The notes beneath the pieces were generated by a model, which saw only the letters and a list, made by a program, of their open reading frames with translations, ran no database searches and was not told the DNA's origin. Below are positions 36,434 through 45,928 of a DNA stretch of 64,000 nt, in pieces. Origin of the DNA: Pseudomonas fluorescens (lineage in GTDB: Bacteria > Pseudomonadota > Gammaproteobacteria > Pseudomonadales > Pseudomonadaceae); assembly GCF_004683905.1 (NCBI RefSeq), contig NZ_CP038438.1, positions 496,001-560,000 on the forward strand, read 5' to 3'. The position numbers and the translations under genes are program-made. Positions within the stretch are counted from its first letter, which is position 1. Each line of letters begins with the position of its first letter.

Positions 36434-39079
36434 TCAGCAGTCCAGTGGGTTGCGTTTTTCCGGGTCGATGCCGAACTTGACGATGGCCTCGGCCACCACT
36501 TTAGGTTCGATATCACCACGGTCAGCCAGTGCTTCCAGGGCTGCCAACACCACGAAATGACGGTCGACTTCGAAGAAATGACGCAGTTTCTTGCGGCTGT
36601 CGCTGCGGCCGAAACCGTCGGTGCCCAGGACTTTGAATTCCTTGGACGGTACCCACTGACGGATCTGCTCGGCGAACAGCTTCATGTAGTCGGTAGAAGC
36701 GATGACCGGACCTTTACGGCCGCTCAGGCACTCTTCAACGTAGCTCTGCTTAGGCTTCTGGCCAGGCTTCAGACGGTTGCTGCGCTCTACGGCCAGGCCG
36801 TCGCGACGCAGTTCGTTGAAGCTGGTAACGCTCCATACGTCAGCGCCGATGTTGAACTCTTCACGCAGGATCTTCGCCGCTTCACGCACTTCACGCAGGA
36901 TGGTGCCGGAGCCCATCAGTTGTACGTGATGCGCCGCATCGCGGGTGTCTTCTTCGAGCAGGTACATGCCTTTCTTGATGCCTTCTTCGGCACCGGCCGG
37001 CATGGCTGGCTGCTGGTACGACTCGTTCATCACGGTGATGTAGTAGAAGATGTCCTGTTGCTCTTCGGTCATCTTCTTCATGCCGTCCTGAATGATCACC
37101 GCCAGCTCGTAGCCGTAGGTCGGATCGTAGGTGCGGCAGTTCGGGATGGTCGCGGCCAGCAGGTGGCTGTGACCGTCTTCGTGCTGCAGACCTTCACCGT
37201 TCAGGGTGGTACGGCCGGCGGTGCCGCCGATCAGGAAGCCACGGGTACGGCTGTCGCCGGCGGCCCAGGCCAGGTCACCGATACGCTGGAAGCCGAACAT
37301 CGAGTAGAAGATGTAGAACGGCAGCATCGGCTGGTTGTGGCTGGAGTACGAAGTACCGGCGGCGATGAAGGAACTCATGGCGCCTGCTTCGTTGATGCCT
37401 TCTTCAAGGATCTGACCTTTCTGGTCTTCCTTGTAGAACATCACCTGGTCTTTATCGACTGGCTCGTAGAGCTGGCCGACGGAGGAGTAGATGCCCAACT
37501 GACGGAACATGCCTTCCATACCGAAGGTACGGGCTTCGTCCGGGATGATCGGGACGATGCGCGGGCCGATTTCCTTGTCCTTGACCAGTTGCGCGAGGAT
37601 CCGCACGAAGGCCATGGTGGTGGAAATTTCACGGTCGCCCGAACCATCGAGGATGGCTTTCAGGGTGTCCAGGTCCGGGGTCGGTACGCTGAAGCTCTGC
37701 GCGCGGCGCTGCGGTACGAAACCGCCCAGTGCGGCACGGCGCTCGCTCAGGTAGCGGGCTTCGGCGCTGTTTGGCTCTGGCTTGAAGAACGGCAGGTTCT
37801 CCAGCTCTTCGTCCTTGACCGGGATGTCGAAGCGGTCGCGGAACAACTTCAGGCTGTCGACGTCGACTTTCTTGGTGTTGTGCGCAGTGTTTTTCGCTTC
37901 GCCGGCACCGGTGCCATAACCCTTGATGGTCTTGGCGAGGATGACGGTTGGTTGTTCTTTGTGGTTGACCGCTTCGTGGTACGCCGCATAGACCTTGTAC
38001 GGGTCGTGGCCGCCACGGTTGAGTTTCCAGATCTCGTCGTCGGACAGGTCGGCAACCATCGCCTTGAGTTCAGGCGTGTTGAAGAAGTGCTCGCGAACGA
38101 ACGCGCCGTCTTTGGCTTTGTAGTTCTGGTACTCGCCGTCGATGACTTCGTCCATGCGACGTTGCAGGATGCCGTCGACGTCTTTGGCCAGCAGTGGGTC
38201 CCAGAAACGGCCCCAGATGACTTTGGTCACGTTCCACTGTGCACCGCGGAACACGCCTTCGAGTTCCTGGATGATCTTGCCGTTGCCGCGAACCGGGCCG
38301 TCGAGGCGCTGCAGGTTGCAGTTGATGACGAAGATCAGGTTGTCCAGCTTCTCGCGGCCGGCCAGGGAGATCGCACCGAGGGATTCCGGCTCGTCGCACT
38401 CGCCGTCGCCCAGGAAGCACCAGACTTTCTGTTTGCCCGGCTGGATGAAACCGCGGTGTTCCAGGTACTTCATGAAGCGAGCCTGGTAGATCGCCTGGAT
38501 CGGACCCAGACCCATGGATACGGTCGGGAACTGCCAGAAGTCAGGCATCAGCCAAGGGTGCGGGTAGGACGACAGGCCCTGACCGTCGACTTCCTGGCGG
38601 AAGTTGTTCATCTGGTCTTCGGTGATGCGGCCTTCCATGAACGCACGGGCGTAAACGCCTGGTGAGGTGTGGCCCTGGAAGTAGATCAGGTCGCCGCCGT
38701 GTTCGTCGGTCGGGGCCTGGAAGAAGTAGTTGAAGCCGATGTCATACAGGGTCGCGCTGGAGGCGAAGCTGGAGATGTGACCACCCAGGTCAGAATCTTT
38801 CAGGTTCGTACGCATTACCATGGCCATCGCGTTCCAGCGCACCAGCGAGCGAATGCGGCGTTCCATGAACAGGTCGCCAGGCATGCGTGCTTCGTGGGTT
38901 ACCGGGATGGTGTTGCGGTAAGGCGTGGTGATGGCGTAAGGGAGTTGCGAACCGCTGCGGGTCGCCAGTTCACCCATACGGGTCATCAGATAGTGAGCAC
39001 GGTCTTCGCCTTCTTTGTCGAGAACCGATTCCAGGGCGTCCAGCCATTCCTGGGTTTCGACGGGATCGAGGTCTTGCAT
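36434..39079 (-). CDS. aceE: Pyruvate dehydrogenase E1 component, homodimeric
   Basis: An 881-residue thiamine diphosphate enzyme that decarboxylates pyruvate and acetylates E2. It is the homodimeric type: the cofactor motif FLGDGECDEPESLGAI, the HHxxH-like substrate region (GDLIYFQGHTSPGVYAR) and the C-terminal SFNELRRDG are present at typical positions, and the length matches E. coli AceE. The ATG at 39079 has GGAG eight bases upstream. It is the first gene of aceE-aceF; the upstream region carries palindromic sites of RpiR-family type (39192-39206 and 39244-39257), suggesting control by sugar-acid intermediates. Confidence 0.97.
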   Translation of the reverse strand: MQDLDPVETQEWLDALESVLDKEGEDRAHYLMTRMGELATRSGSQLPYAITTPYRNTIPVTHEARMPGDLFMERRIRSLVRWNAMAMVMRTNLKDSDLGGHISSFASSATLYDIGFNYFFQAPTDEHGGDLIYFQGHTSPGVYARAFMEGRITEDQMNNFRQEVDGQGLSSYPHPWLMPDFWQFPTVSMGLGPIQAIYQARFMKYLEHRGFIQPGKQKVWCFLGDGECDEPESLGAISLAGREKLDNLIFVINCNLQRLDGPVRGNGKIIQELEGVFRGAQWNVTKVIWGRFWDPLLAKDVDGILQRRMDEVIDGEYQNYKAKDGAFVREHFFNTPELKAMVADLSDDEIWKLNRGGHDPYKVYAAYHEAVNHKEQPTVILAKTIKGYGTGAGEAKNTAHNTKKVDVDSLKLFRDRFDIPVKDEELENLPFFKPEPNSAEARYLSERRAALGGFVPQRRAQSFSVPTPDLDTLKAILDGSGDREISTTMAFVRILAQLVKDKEIGPRIVPIIPDEARTFGMEGMFRQLGIYSSVGQLYEPVDKDQVMFYKEDQKGQILEEGINEAGAMSSFIAAGTSYSSHNQPMLPFYIFYSMFGFQRIGDLAWAAGDSRTRGFLIGGTAGRTTLNGEGLQHEDGHSHLLAATIPNCRTYDPTYGYELAVIIQDGMKKMTEEQQDIFYYITVMNESYQQPAMPAGAEEGIKKGMYLLEEDTRDAAHHVQLMGSGTILREVREAAKILREEFNIGADVWSVTSFNELRRDGLAVERSNRLKPGQKPKQSYVEECLSGRKGPVIASTDYMKLFAEQIRQWVPSKEFKVLGTDGFGRSDSRKKLRHFFEVDRHFVVLAALEALADRGDIEPKVVAEAIVKFGIDPEKRNPLDC

Positions 39080-39191
39080 GGCTTGCTCCAGGGCGGAAAG
39101 GCTTCCAGAATCGGTTGCCTGAGTTTGCGACTGGCCTTGTGGGCAGACGATTTAAAATTCTTGGATTGCCGACAGGTTGTTCCGGCGGCGT

Positions 39192-39257
39192 GTAGTTTTA
39201 CTACAAATCTTTGAGCATTTCAGCCTTTCGCCTGTATAGACGAGTAGTAAAACTACA
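39192..39257. promoter_or_regulatory. Pair of RpiR-type (HexR/RccR-like) operators between aceE and glnE
   Basis: TGTAGTTTTACTACA (39192-39206) is a perfect palindrome of TGTAGT/ACTACA around TTT. GTAGTAAAACTACA (39244-39257) is the same site in opposite orientation, missing only the outer base. They fit the general HexR-type pattern TGTARTWWWAYTACA. From memory, RccR of P. fluorescens binds such sites and controls aceE. The whole gap (39080-39463, 384 bases) has no supported gene; the rest should hold the aceE and glnE promoters, which I could not pin down. Confidence 0.65.
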
Positions 39258-39463
39258 GAGGAAAGGCTTGTGGCCTCCGACTGCGTTGTGAGAATAATCG
39301 TTAAGGTTGGTCGATTACCATCCGAAAAAGGTGAAAGTTTGATGCTGGATGCCAAAGAAGAAGAAATTTCAGCTATTTCTAACTTTTGTTCGACAGTCCT
39401 TCGCGTAGCGGGTTTTCATCAAACACTACAAGCGGCCATTTACACGCCGATCAAGGATAGACC

Positions 39464-42403
39464 ATGACCCTGCCCGTGCTCGCTGAACTCCCCGCCATTC
39501 TCCTGCCGTTGGTCACTCGATCCGAGCAGTCGTTCCGTACGGCCGTCGCCGCGCTGGAAGACGATCACGGCTTCTCCAACTGGACCCCGGAACGCTGGGC
39601 GCAATTCGCCCGCGTCAGTGCCGCCAGCGATTTCGTCATTGAACAGAGCGTTCGTGACCCTTTGATGTTGTTGTCACTGGTGCAGTCCGGCGAACTCGAC
39701 CGGCCGTTCGCACCGGGTGAATTGTGCTCGCAGATAGCTGCCGCCGTGAACACCGCGCAAAGCGAAGACGAACTCGGGCGCGTCCTGCGCCGCCAGCGTG
39801 CCCGCCATCAAGTGCGGATCATCTGGCGTGACCTGAACCGCCAGGCTGATCTGGTACAGACCTGCCGCGACCTGTCGGACATGGCCGACGCCACCATCGA
39901 TCAAGCCTACCAATGGCTGTACAGCCGCCATTGCCAGCAGTTCGGTACGCCGACCGGTCGGCGCAGCGGTCTGCCGCAGCAGATGGTCATCCTCGGCATG
40001 GGCAAGCTCGGCGCGGTCGAGCTGAACCTGTCGTCGGACATCGACCTGATCTTCGCTTACCCCGAGGGCGGCGAAACCGTCGGCGTGAAACGCGCGCTGG
40101 ATAATCAGGAATTCTTCATCCGTCTCGGCCAGCGCCTGATCAAGGCCCTCGACCCGATGACGGTCGACGGTTTCGTGTTCCGCGTCGACATGCGCCTGCG
40201 CCCGTACGGTTCGTCCGGCGCGCTGGTGCTGAGCTTCAATGCACTCGAGCAGTATTACCAGGATCAGGGCCGCGACTGGGAACGCTACGCGATGATCAAG
40301 GCGCGGGTGGTGGCCGGCGATCAGACGGCCGGCGCGCAGTTGCTCGATATGCTGCGGCCGTTCGTCTACCGGCGTTATCTGGACTTCTCGGCGATCGAAG
40401 CGCTGCGCACCATGAAGCAGTTGATCCAGCAGGAAGTGCGGCGCAAGGGCATGGCCGACAACATCAAGCTCGGCTCTGGCGGGATCCGCGAGGTCGAGTT
40501 CATCGCCCAGGCCTTTCAGTTGATCCACGGCGGGCGCGACCTGAGCCTGCAACAGCGTCCTCTATTAAAGGTGCTGAGCACGCTGGAAGGGCAGGGTTAC
40601 TTGCCGCCGGCGGTGATCGGCGAACTGCGCGAAGGCTATGAATTCCTGCGCTACACCGAGCACGCGATCCAGGCGATTGCCGACCGCCAGACCCAGATGT
40701 TGCCGGACGGCGCTCAGGATCAGGCGCGGATCGCGTTCATGCTTGGTTTCGCCGATTGGCTGGCCTTCCACGAAAAGCTGATGTTCTGGCGTGGTCGGGT
40801 GGCCTGGCACTTTGCGCAGGTGATCGCCGATCCCGATGAAGAAGAGGGCGCCGACTGCGAAGTGGTGGTGGGCGGTGAGTGGTTGCCGCTGTGGGAAGAG
40901 GCGCAGGATGAAGAGGCCGCTTGCCGGCAGCTCGAAGAGGGCGGCTTCGCCGATGCGACCAAGGCCCTGAAAGCGCTGGCGAGCCTGCGTGGCAGTCCGC
41001 AATTGCGCGCGATGCAGCGGCTGGGTCGCGAGCGTCTTGATGCGTTTATCCCGCGCCTGCTGGCCCAGGCGGTGGAGCATGACAACCCGGATCTGGTGCT
41101 GGAGCGGGTGCTACCGCTGGTCGAAGCGGTCGCCCGACGTTCGGCCTATCTGGTGTTGCTCACGGAAAACCCCGGTGCCCTGCGACGCTTGCTCACCCTG
41201 TGCGCGGCCAGTCCGTGGATCGCCGAGCAGATCACCCGTTTCCCGCTGCTGCTCGACGAGTTGCTCAATGAAGGCCGGCTGTTCAAGCCGCCACTGGCGC
41301 CGGAACTCGCCGCCGAGCTGCGCGAGCGGCTGACGCGGATCCCCGAGGACGACCTCGAACAGCAGATGGAAGCCCTGCGCCACTTCAAACTGGCGCACCG
41401 CTTACGCGTCGCCGCCTCGGAAATCGCTGGCAGTCTGCCGTTGATGAAAGTCAGTGATTACCTGACCTGGCTCGCCGAAGCGATTCTCGAGCAAGTGCTG
41501 GCGCTGGCCTGGCGCCAGACGGTGGCCAAGTACGGCACGCCGCTGCGCACCGATGGCAGTTTGTGCGATCCCGGCTTCATCATTGTCGGTTATGGCAAAG
41601 TCGGCGGGCTGGAACTGGGGCATGGTTCGGACCTGGACCTGGTGTTCATCCATGACGGCGATCCGCAGGCGGAAACCGACGGGCCGAAGCCGATCGATGG
41701 CGCGCAGTTCTTCACCCGGCTGGGGCAGCGGATCATTCACTTGCTGACGGCGCAGACCAACTCCGGCCAGCTGTATGAAGTGGACATGCGTTTGCGCCCG
41801 TCCGGCGCGTCGGGGCTGTTGGTCAGCTCGCTCGGGGCGTTTGAGCGCTATCAGGAAAATGAAGCCTGGACCTGGGAGCATCAGGCCCTGGTGCGGGCGC
41901 GGGTGCTGGTCGGCAGTCAGGATGTCGGCCAGGCCTTCGAGAAAGTCCGCGCGCAGGTTTTGGGCAAGGCGCGGGATCTGGCGAAGCTGCAACAGGAAGT
42001 CAGCGAGATGCGCGCCAAGATGCGCGATAACCTCGGCAGCAAGAGCACGGCGGCCGGTACCGCGGCAAGTGCCTTCGAGGCCACGGCGCCGTTCGACCTC
42101 AAGCAGGACGCCGGAGGTATCGTCGATATTGAATTTATGGTGCAATACGCGGCCCTGGCGTGGTCGCAAAGCCACCCGCCATTGCTGCGCTGGACCGATA
42201 ACATCCGCATTCTGGAAGAGCTGGAACACGAAGGGCTGATGCCTGCCGAAGATGCCAGCCTGCTGCGCGAGGCCTATAAAGCCTACCGCTCCGCCGCCCA
42301 CCGACAGGCCTTGCAGAAGGACGCCGGGGTGATTGCAGGCGACCAGTTTGTCGAGGAGCGCCGGCAGGTATTGCGGATCTGGAAAGAGTTGGGGCTAAGC
42401 TGA
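39464..42403 (+). CDS. glnE: Bifunctional glutamine synthetase adenylyltransferase/deadenylylase GlnE
   Basis: A 979-residue enzyme that switches glutamine synthetase activity off and on by adding and removing AMP on a Tyr, under PII control. Two nucleotidyltransferase domains are visible: the N-terminal one with GMGKLGAVELNLSSDIDLIFAY (about residues 175-196) and the C-terminal one with GYGKVGGLELGHGSDLDLVFIHD (about 705-728); each is followed by an all-helical GlnD-binding region. Length is typical (E. coli 946). It is divergent from aceE. In P. aeruginosa ilvE follows glnE, as I recall; here waaF follows directly, with only REP elements between. Confidence 0.96.
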   Translation: MTLPVLAELPAILLPLVTRSEQSFRTAVAALEDDHGFSNWTPERWAQFARVSAASDFVIEQSVRDPLMLLSLVQSGELDRPFAPGELCSQIAAAVNTAQSEDELGRVLRRQRARHQVRIIWRDLNRQADLVQTCRDLSDMADATIDQAYQWLYSRHCQQFGTPTGRRSGLPQQMVILGMGKLGAVELNLSSDIDLIFAYPEGGETVGVKRALDNQEFFIRLGQRLIKALDPMTVDGFVFRVDMRLRPYGSSGALVLSFNALEQYYQDQGRDWERYAMIKARVVAGDQTAGAQLLDMLRPFVYRRYLDFSAIEALRTMKQLIQQEVRRKGMADNIKLGSGGIREVEFIAQAFQLIHGGRDLSLQQRPLLKVLSTLEGQGYLPPAVIGELREGYEFLRYTEHAIQAIADRQTQMLPDGAQDQARIAFMLGFADWLAFHEKLMFWRGRVAWHFAQVIADPDEEEGADCEVVVGGEWLPLWEEAQDEEAACRQLEEGGFADATKALKALASLRGSPQLRAMQRLGRERLDAFIPRLLAQAVEHDNPDLVLERVLPLVEAVARRSAYLVLLTENPGALRRLLTLCAASPWIAEQITRFPLLLDELLNEGRLFKPPLAPELAAELRERLTRIPEDDLEQQMEALRHFKLAHRLRVAASEIAGSLPLMKVSDYLTWLAEAILEQVLALAWRQTVAKYGTPLRTDGSLCDPGFIIVGYGKVGGLELGHGSDLDLVFIHDGDPQAETDGPKPIDGAQFFTRLGQRIIHLLTAQTNSGQLYEVDMRLRPSGASGLLVSSLGAFERYQENEAWTWEHQALVRARVLVGSQDVGQAFEKVRAQVLGKARDLAKLQQEVSEMRAKMRDNLGSKSTAAGTAASAFEATAPFDLKQDAGGIVDIEFMVQYAALAWSQSHPPLLRWTDNIRILEELEHEGLMPAEDASLLREAYKAYRSAAHRQALQKDAGVIAGDQFVEERRQVLRIWKELGLS

Positions 42404-42431
42404 AACCGGATATTTGAAGCACCGATTACCT

Positions 42432-42521
42432 TGTGGGAGCGAGCTTGCTCGCGAAGACGGAGTGTCAGATGACACCGATGTCGGATGTGATGGCCCCTTC
42501 GCGAGCAAGCTCGCTCCCACA
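42432..42521. repeat. REP doublet, type A (90 bp)
   Basis: TGTGGGAGCGAGCTTGCTCG and its exact complement CGAGCAAGCTCGCTCCCACA, in the 306-base gap between glnE and waaF (42404-42709). Confidence 0.92.
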
Positions 42522-42566
42522 GTGGATTTACAGTGTCTGTAGATCTGAAGTAAGGCGAACAAACCA

Positions 42567-42655
42567 TGTGGGAGCGAGCCTGCTCGCGATAGCGGAGTGA
42601 CAGTCGACAGTCATGTTGAAGGTAATGACCCATCGCAAGCAGCGCCGCTCCCTCA
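42567..42655. repeat. Decayed REP doublet, type A (89 bp)
   Basis: The left unit TGTGGGAGCGAGCCTGCTCG is intact; the right unit has drifted to CGCAAGCAGCGCCGCTCCCTCA with several mismatches. It lies 45 bases after the intact doublet, giving a tandem pair of doublets. Confidence 0.75.
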
Positions 42656-42669
42656 GTGATTCTCGAGGC

Positions 42670-42689
42670 GGGGAGGCATTGGCCTCCCC
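42670..42689 (+). terminator. Hairpin 20 bases before the waaF start
   Basis: GGGGAGGC and GCCTCCCC form a perfect 8-bp stem with a 4-base loop, followed by GGTTCGTTT. It may terminate glnE transcripts or attenuate entry into the LPS operon; the T run is weak. Confidence 0.45.
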
Positions 42690-42709
42690 GGTTCGTTTAT
42701 GGAAACCAC

Positions 42710-43744
42710 ATGAATATTCTGATCGTTGGGCCCAGTTGGGTCGGTGACATGGTGATGGCGCAGACACTGTTTCAGTGTCTCAAGCAGCGCCACCCGCAAT
42801 GCGAAATCGACGTGCTGGCCCCCGAGTGGAGCCGGCCGATCCTTGAGCGCATGCCTGAAGTGCGCAAGGCCTTGAGCTTTCCGCTCGGCCATGGCGCGCT
42901 GGAACTGGCGACGCGTCGGCGGATCGGCAAATCCCTGGCCGGCCAGTACGATCAGGCCATCCTGCTGCCGAACTCGCTGAAATCGGCGCTGGTGCCGTTT
43001 TTCGCCGGCATCAAGCAACGCACCGGCTGGCGTGGCGAATTCCGCTACGGCCTGCTCAATGACGTGCGCACGCTGGATAAAGAACGTTATCCGCTGATGA
43101 TCGAGCGCTTCATGGCGCTGGCTTACGAGCCGAACGCCGAGCTGCCAAAGCCTTATCCGCGTCCGAGCCTGCAAATCGATCCGGTGACCCGCGAAGCGGC
43201 GCTGGCCAAGTTCGGCCTGACTCTGGACCGTCCGGTGTTGGCCCTGTGTCCCGGCGCCGAGTTCGGCGAATCCAAGCGCTGGCCGTCCGAGCACTACGCC
43301 AAGGTCGCCGAAGCGCGGATTCGCGAAGGCTGGCAGGTGTGGCTGTTCGGCTCGAAAAACGACCACGCGGTAGGCGAAGACATTCGCGCACGGCTGATTC
43401 CCGGCCTGCGTGAAGAATCGGTCAACCTCAGCGGCGGCACCTCGCTGGCCGAAGCCATCGACCTGCTGTCGTGCGCCGATTCGGTGGTGTCCAACGACTC
43501 TGGTCTGATGCACGTCGCCGCTGCGCTGAATCGCCCGTTGGTGGCGGTGTATGGCTCGACCTCGCCGGGCTTCACGCCGCCGTTGGCCGAACACGTCGAA
43601 GTCGTGCGTCTGGGCCTCGATTGCAGCCCGTGCTTCGACCGTACCTGCCGGTTCGGCCATTACAACTGCCTGCGCCAGCTGATGCCGGACGCGGTCAACG
43701 ATGCCTTGCAGAAACTGCAGGGCTCCGTGGTCGAGGTTCATTAA
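42710..43744 (+). CDS. waaF: ADP-heptose:LPS heptosyltransferase II
   Basis: A 344-residue glycosyltransferase (GT9) that adds the second heptose to the LPS inner core. Signatures: ILIVGPSWVGDMVMAQ at the N terminus, CPGAEFGESKRWP near the middle (nucleotide-sugar binding) and SNDSGLMHVAAALNRP; the C terminus has the Cys-rich CSPCFDRTCRFGHYNC. The ATG at 42710 is chosen because the family begins MNILIVGPSW. It is the first gene of a tightly packed plus-strand LPS core operon; the waaC start follows its stop by one base. Confidence 0.96.
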   Translation: MNILIVGPSWVGDMVMAQTLFQCLKQRHPQCEIDVLAPEWSRPILERMPEVRKALSFPLGHGALELATRRRIGKSLAGQYDQAILLPNSLKSALVPFFAGIKQRTGWRGEFRYGLLNDVRTLDKERYPLMIERFMALAYEPNAELPKPYPRPSLQIDPVTREAALAKFGLTLDRPVLALCPGAEFGESKRWPSEHYAKVAEARIREGWQVWLFGSKNDHAVGEDIRARLIPGLREESVNLSGGTSLAEAIDLLSCADSVVSNDSGLMHVAAALNRPLVAVYGSTSPGFTPPLAEHVEVVRLGLDCSPCFDRTCRFGHYNCLRQLMPDAVNDALQKLQGSVVEVH

Positions 43745-43745
43745 G

Positions 43746-44807
43746 TTGCGGGTATTGCTGATCAAGACTTCATCGCTGGGCGACGTGATTCACGCGTTGC
43801 CGGCGCTGACCGACGCGGCCCGGGCCATCCCCGGGATCAAGTTCGACTGGGTGGTGGAAGAAGGCTTCGCCGAGATCCCGACCTGGCACCCGGCCGTCGG
43901 CAAGGTGATTCCCGTGGCGATCCGCCGCTGGCGCAAGAACCTCTGGCAGACCATCAAGAGCGGCGATTGGAAGCGCTTCAAGCAAAGCGTGCGCGCCAGC
44001 CAATACGATCTGGTGATCGACGCTCAGGGCCTGCTGAAAAGCGCCTGGCTGACGCGCTACGTCAAAGCCCCGGTGGCCGGCCTCGACAAAGGCTCGGCGC
44101 GCGAGCCGATCGCTGCACGTTTCTATGACCGCAAACTGGCGGTGGCCCGTGGGCAGCATGCGGTCGAACGGGTGCGTCAGCTGTTCGCCATCGCCCTCGG
44201 TTATGACCTGCCCAAAGGGTTGGGCGACTACGGCCTCAACGTCGAGCGTCTGGTGGAATTGCCGCGCAAGAGCGCGTTCGTGGTGTTCCTGCACGGCACC
44301 ACATGGGACACCAAGCACTGGCCGGAAGCCTACTGGCGCGAGCTGACCGAACGCGTCGGCTATCTGGGCGTCGGGGTCAAACTGCCGTGGGGCAACCCGC
44401 TGGAGAAGGCCCGTGCCGAACGGATTGCCGCCGGTTTCAAACACGCCGAAGTGTTGCCGAAGCTGAATCTGGCCGGGGTCGGCAAAGTGCTGGCCGGCGC
44501 CCAGGCTTGCGTCGCGGTGGACACCGGTCTCGGTCACCTCGCAGCCGCGCTGGACGTGCCGACGATTTCCCTGTTCGGCCCGACCAACCCGGGCCTGACT
44601 GGCGCCTACGGCAAGGTGCAGATTCACATGGCCAGTGATTTCCCCTGCGCCCCTTGCCTGCAAAAGAAATGCACTTACCAACCGACCGTGCAGGATGCCC
44701 GTCAGTTTGACCTGAAACGCGAGCAGCCGCTGTGCTTCACGCGTCTGAATCCCGAGCGTGTCGCCAGCCGACTGAGCACGTTGTTAATGGCTGAGGAGCT
44801 GCGCTGA
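43746..44807 (+). CDS. waaC: LPS heptosyltransferase I
   Basis: A 353-residue GT9 enzyme that attaches the first heptose to Kdo2-lipid A. It begins with RVLLIKTSSLGDVIHALPALTDA, the canonical N terminus, and has FLHGTTWDTKHWPE and VAVDTGLGHLAAALDVPT in the nucleotide-sugar half. The start codon is TTG at 43746, with GAGG nine bases upstream inside the end of waaF; a longer frame from 43701 lacks family support. It is coupled to waaG by the overlap TGATG. Confidence 0.96.
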   Translation: MRVLLIKTSSLGDVIHALPALTDAARAIPGIKFDWVVEEGFAEIPTWHPAVGKVIPVAIRRWRKNLWQTIKSGDWKRFKQSVRASQYDLVIDAQGLLKSAWLTRYVKAPVAGLDKGSAREPIAARFYDRKLAVARGQHAVERVRQLFAIALGYDLPKGLGDYGLNVERLVELPRKSAFVVFLHGTTWDTKHWPEAYWRELTERVGYLGVGVKLPWGNPLEKARAERIAAGFKHAEVLPKLNLAGVGKVLAGAQACVAVDTGLGHLAAALDVPTISLFGPTNPGLTGAYGKVQIHMASDFPCAPCLQKKCTYQPTVQDARQFDLKREQPLCFTRLNPERVASRLSTLLMAEELR

Positions 44808-45928
44808 TGCAATTGGCTTTTGTTCTGTACAAATATTTCCCGTTCGGTGGCTTGCAGCGCGACTTCATGCGCATCGCCCTCGAATGCCAGAAGCGCGGCC
44901 ATCAGATCCGTGTCTATACGCTGATCTGGGAAGGCGACGTGCCGCCCGGTTTCGAAGTGCTGGTGGCGCCGGTCAAGGCGTTCTTCAATCATCGGCGCAA
45001 CGAGAAACTCACGGCGTGGATGGAAGCGGATCTGGCCAAGCGTCCGGTGGACCGCTTGATCGGCTTCAACAAGATGCCGGGGCTGGACGTCTACTACGCC
45101 GCCGACGGCTGCTTCGAAGACAAGGCGCAGAACCTGCGCCATTCGCTGTACCGCCGCTGGGGCCGCTACCGGCACTTCGCCGAGTACGAGCGCGCGGTGT
45201 TCGCCAAAGACGCGAAAACCGAAGTGCTGATGATTTCCGAAGTGCAGCAGCCGCTGTTCATCAAGCACTACGACACGCCGCTGGAGCGCTTCCACCTGCT
45301 GCCGCCGGGTATCGCCCAGGATCGTCGCCGGCCGGCGGATGCCGACCAGATTCGCGCCGGTTTCCGCGCCGAATTCAGCCTCAAGGACGACGAACTGCTG
45401 CTGGTGCAGATCGGTTCCGGGTTCAAGACCAAGGGCGTCGATCGCAGCCTCAAGGCGCTGGCTGCACTGCCCGCCGAGCTGAAGAAGCGCACCCGGCTGT
45501 TTGTAATCGGCCAGGATGACCCCAAATTGTTCCAGATGCAGAGTACGACTTTGGGCCTTGGCGACAACGTGACCTTCCTCAAGGGTCGCAGCGATATCCC
45601 GCGGTTCCTGCTTGGCGCCGACCTGTTGATCCACCCGGCGTACAACGAAAACACCGGCACCGTATTGCTCGAAGCGCTGGTCGCCGGGTTGCCGGTGCTG
45701 GTCAGCGCGGTCTGCGGTTACGCCCATTACATTGCCGAGGCGGACGCCGGGCGAGTGCTGGACGAGCCGTTCGATCAGGCGCAACTGACGCAGTACCTGA
45801 CTGACATGTTGAATGACGACGCTGCACGCGCGGCCTGGAGCCGCAATGGTCTGGCTTTCGCCGAGACGGCCGACCTCTACAGCATGCCGCAGCACGCGGC
45901 CGATGTGATTCTGGCGGAGCACGCTTAA
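44807..45928 (+). CDS. waaG: UDP-glucose:(heptosyl)LPS alpha-1,3-glucosyltransferase
   Basis: A 373-residue GT4 (GT-B fold) enzyme that adds the first hexose of the outer core to heptose II. The N terminus FVLYKYFPFGGLQRDFMRIA and the C-terminal HPAYNENTGTVLLEALVAGLPV (E-x7-E type donor-binding motif) are typical of WaaG. In Pseudomonas the sugar at this position is GalN, so donor specificity may differ from E. coli. It starts in the waaC stop codon and is followed by waaP with no gap. Confidence 0.95.
   Translation: MQLAFVLYKYFPFGGLQRDFMRIALECQKRGHQIRVYTLIWEGDVPPGFEVLVAPVKAFFNHRRNEKLTAWMEADLAKRPVDRLIGFNKMPGLDVYYAADGCFEDKAQNLRHSLYRRWGRYRHFAEYERAVFAKDAKTEVLMISEVQQPLFIKHYDTPLERFHLLPPGIAQDRRRPADADQIRAGFRAEFSLKDDELLLVQIGSGFKTKGVDRSLKALAALPAELKKRTRLFVIGQDDPKLFQMQSTTLGLGDNVTFLKGRSDIPRFLLGADLLIHPAYNENTGTVLLEALVAGLPVLVSAVCGYAHYIAEADAGRVLDEPFDQAQLTQYLTDMLNDDAARAAWSRNGLAFAETADLYSMPQHAADVILAEHA

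Noticed and set aside
34389..38665. Long plus-strand frames (723 and 702 codons) opposite aceF and aceE
   Set aside because: Low-complexity Gly/Ser/Arg-rich or valine-rich shadows of two well-known genes.
39270..39467. A 65-codon frame starting GTG and overlapping the glnE ATG as ATGA, with GAGG upstream
   Set aside because: The overlap and ribosome site look suggestive, but composition is unlike the neighbours, no family is recognisable, and it covers the region expected to hold the glnE promoter. Conservation analysis would be needed to revive it.
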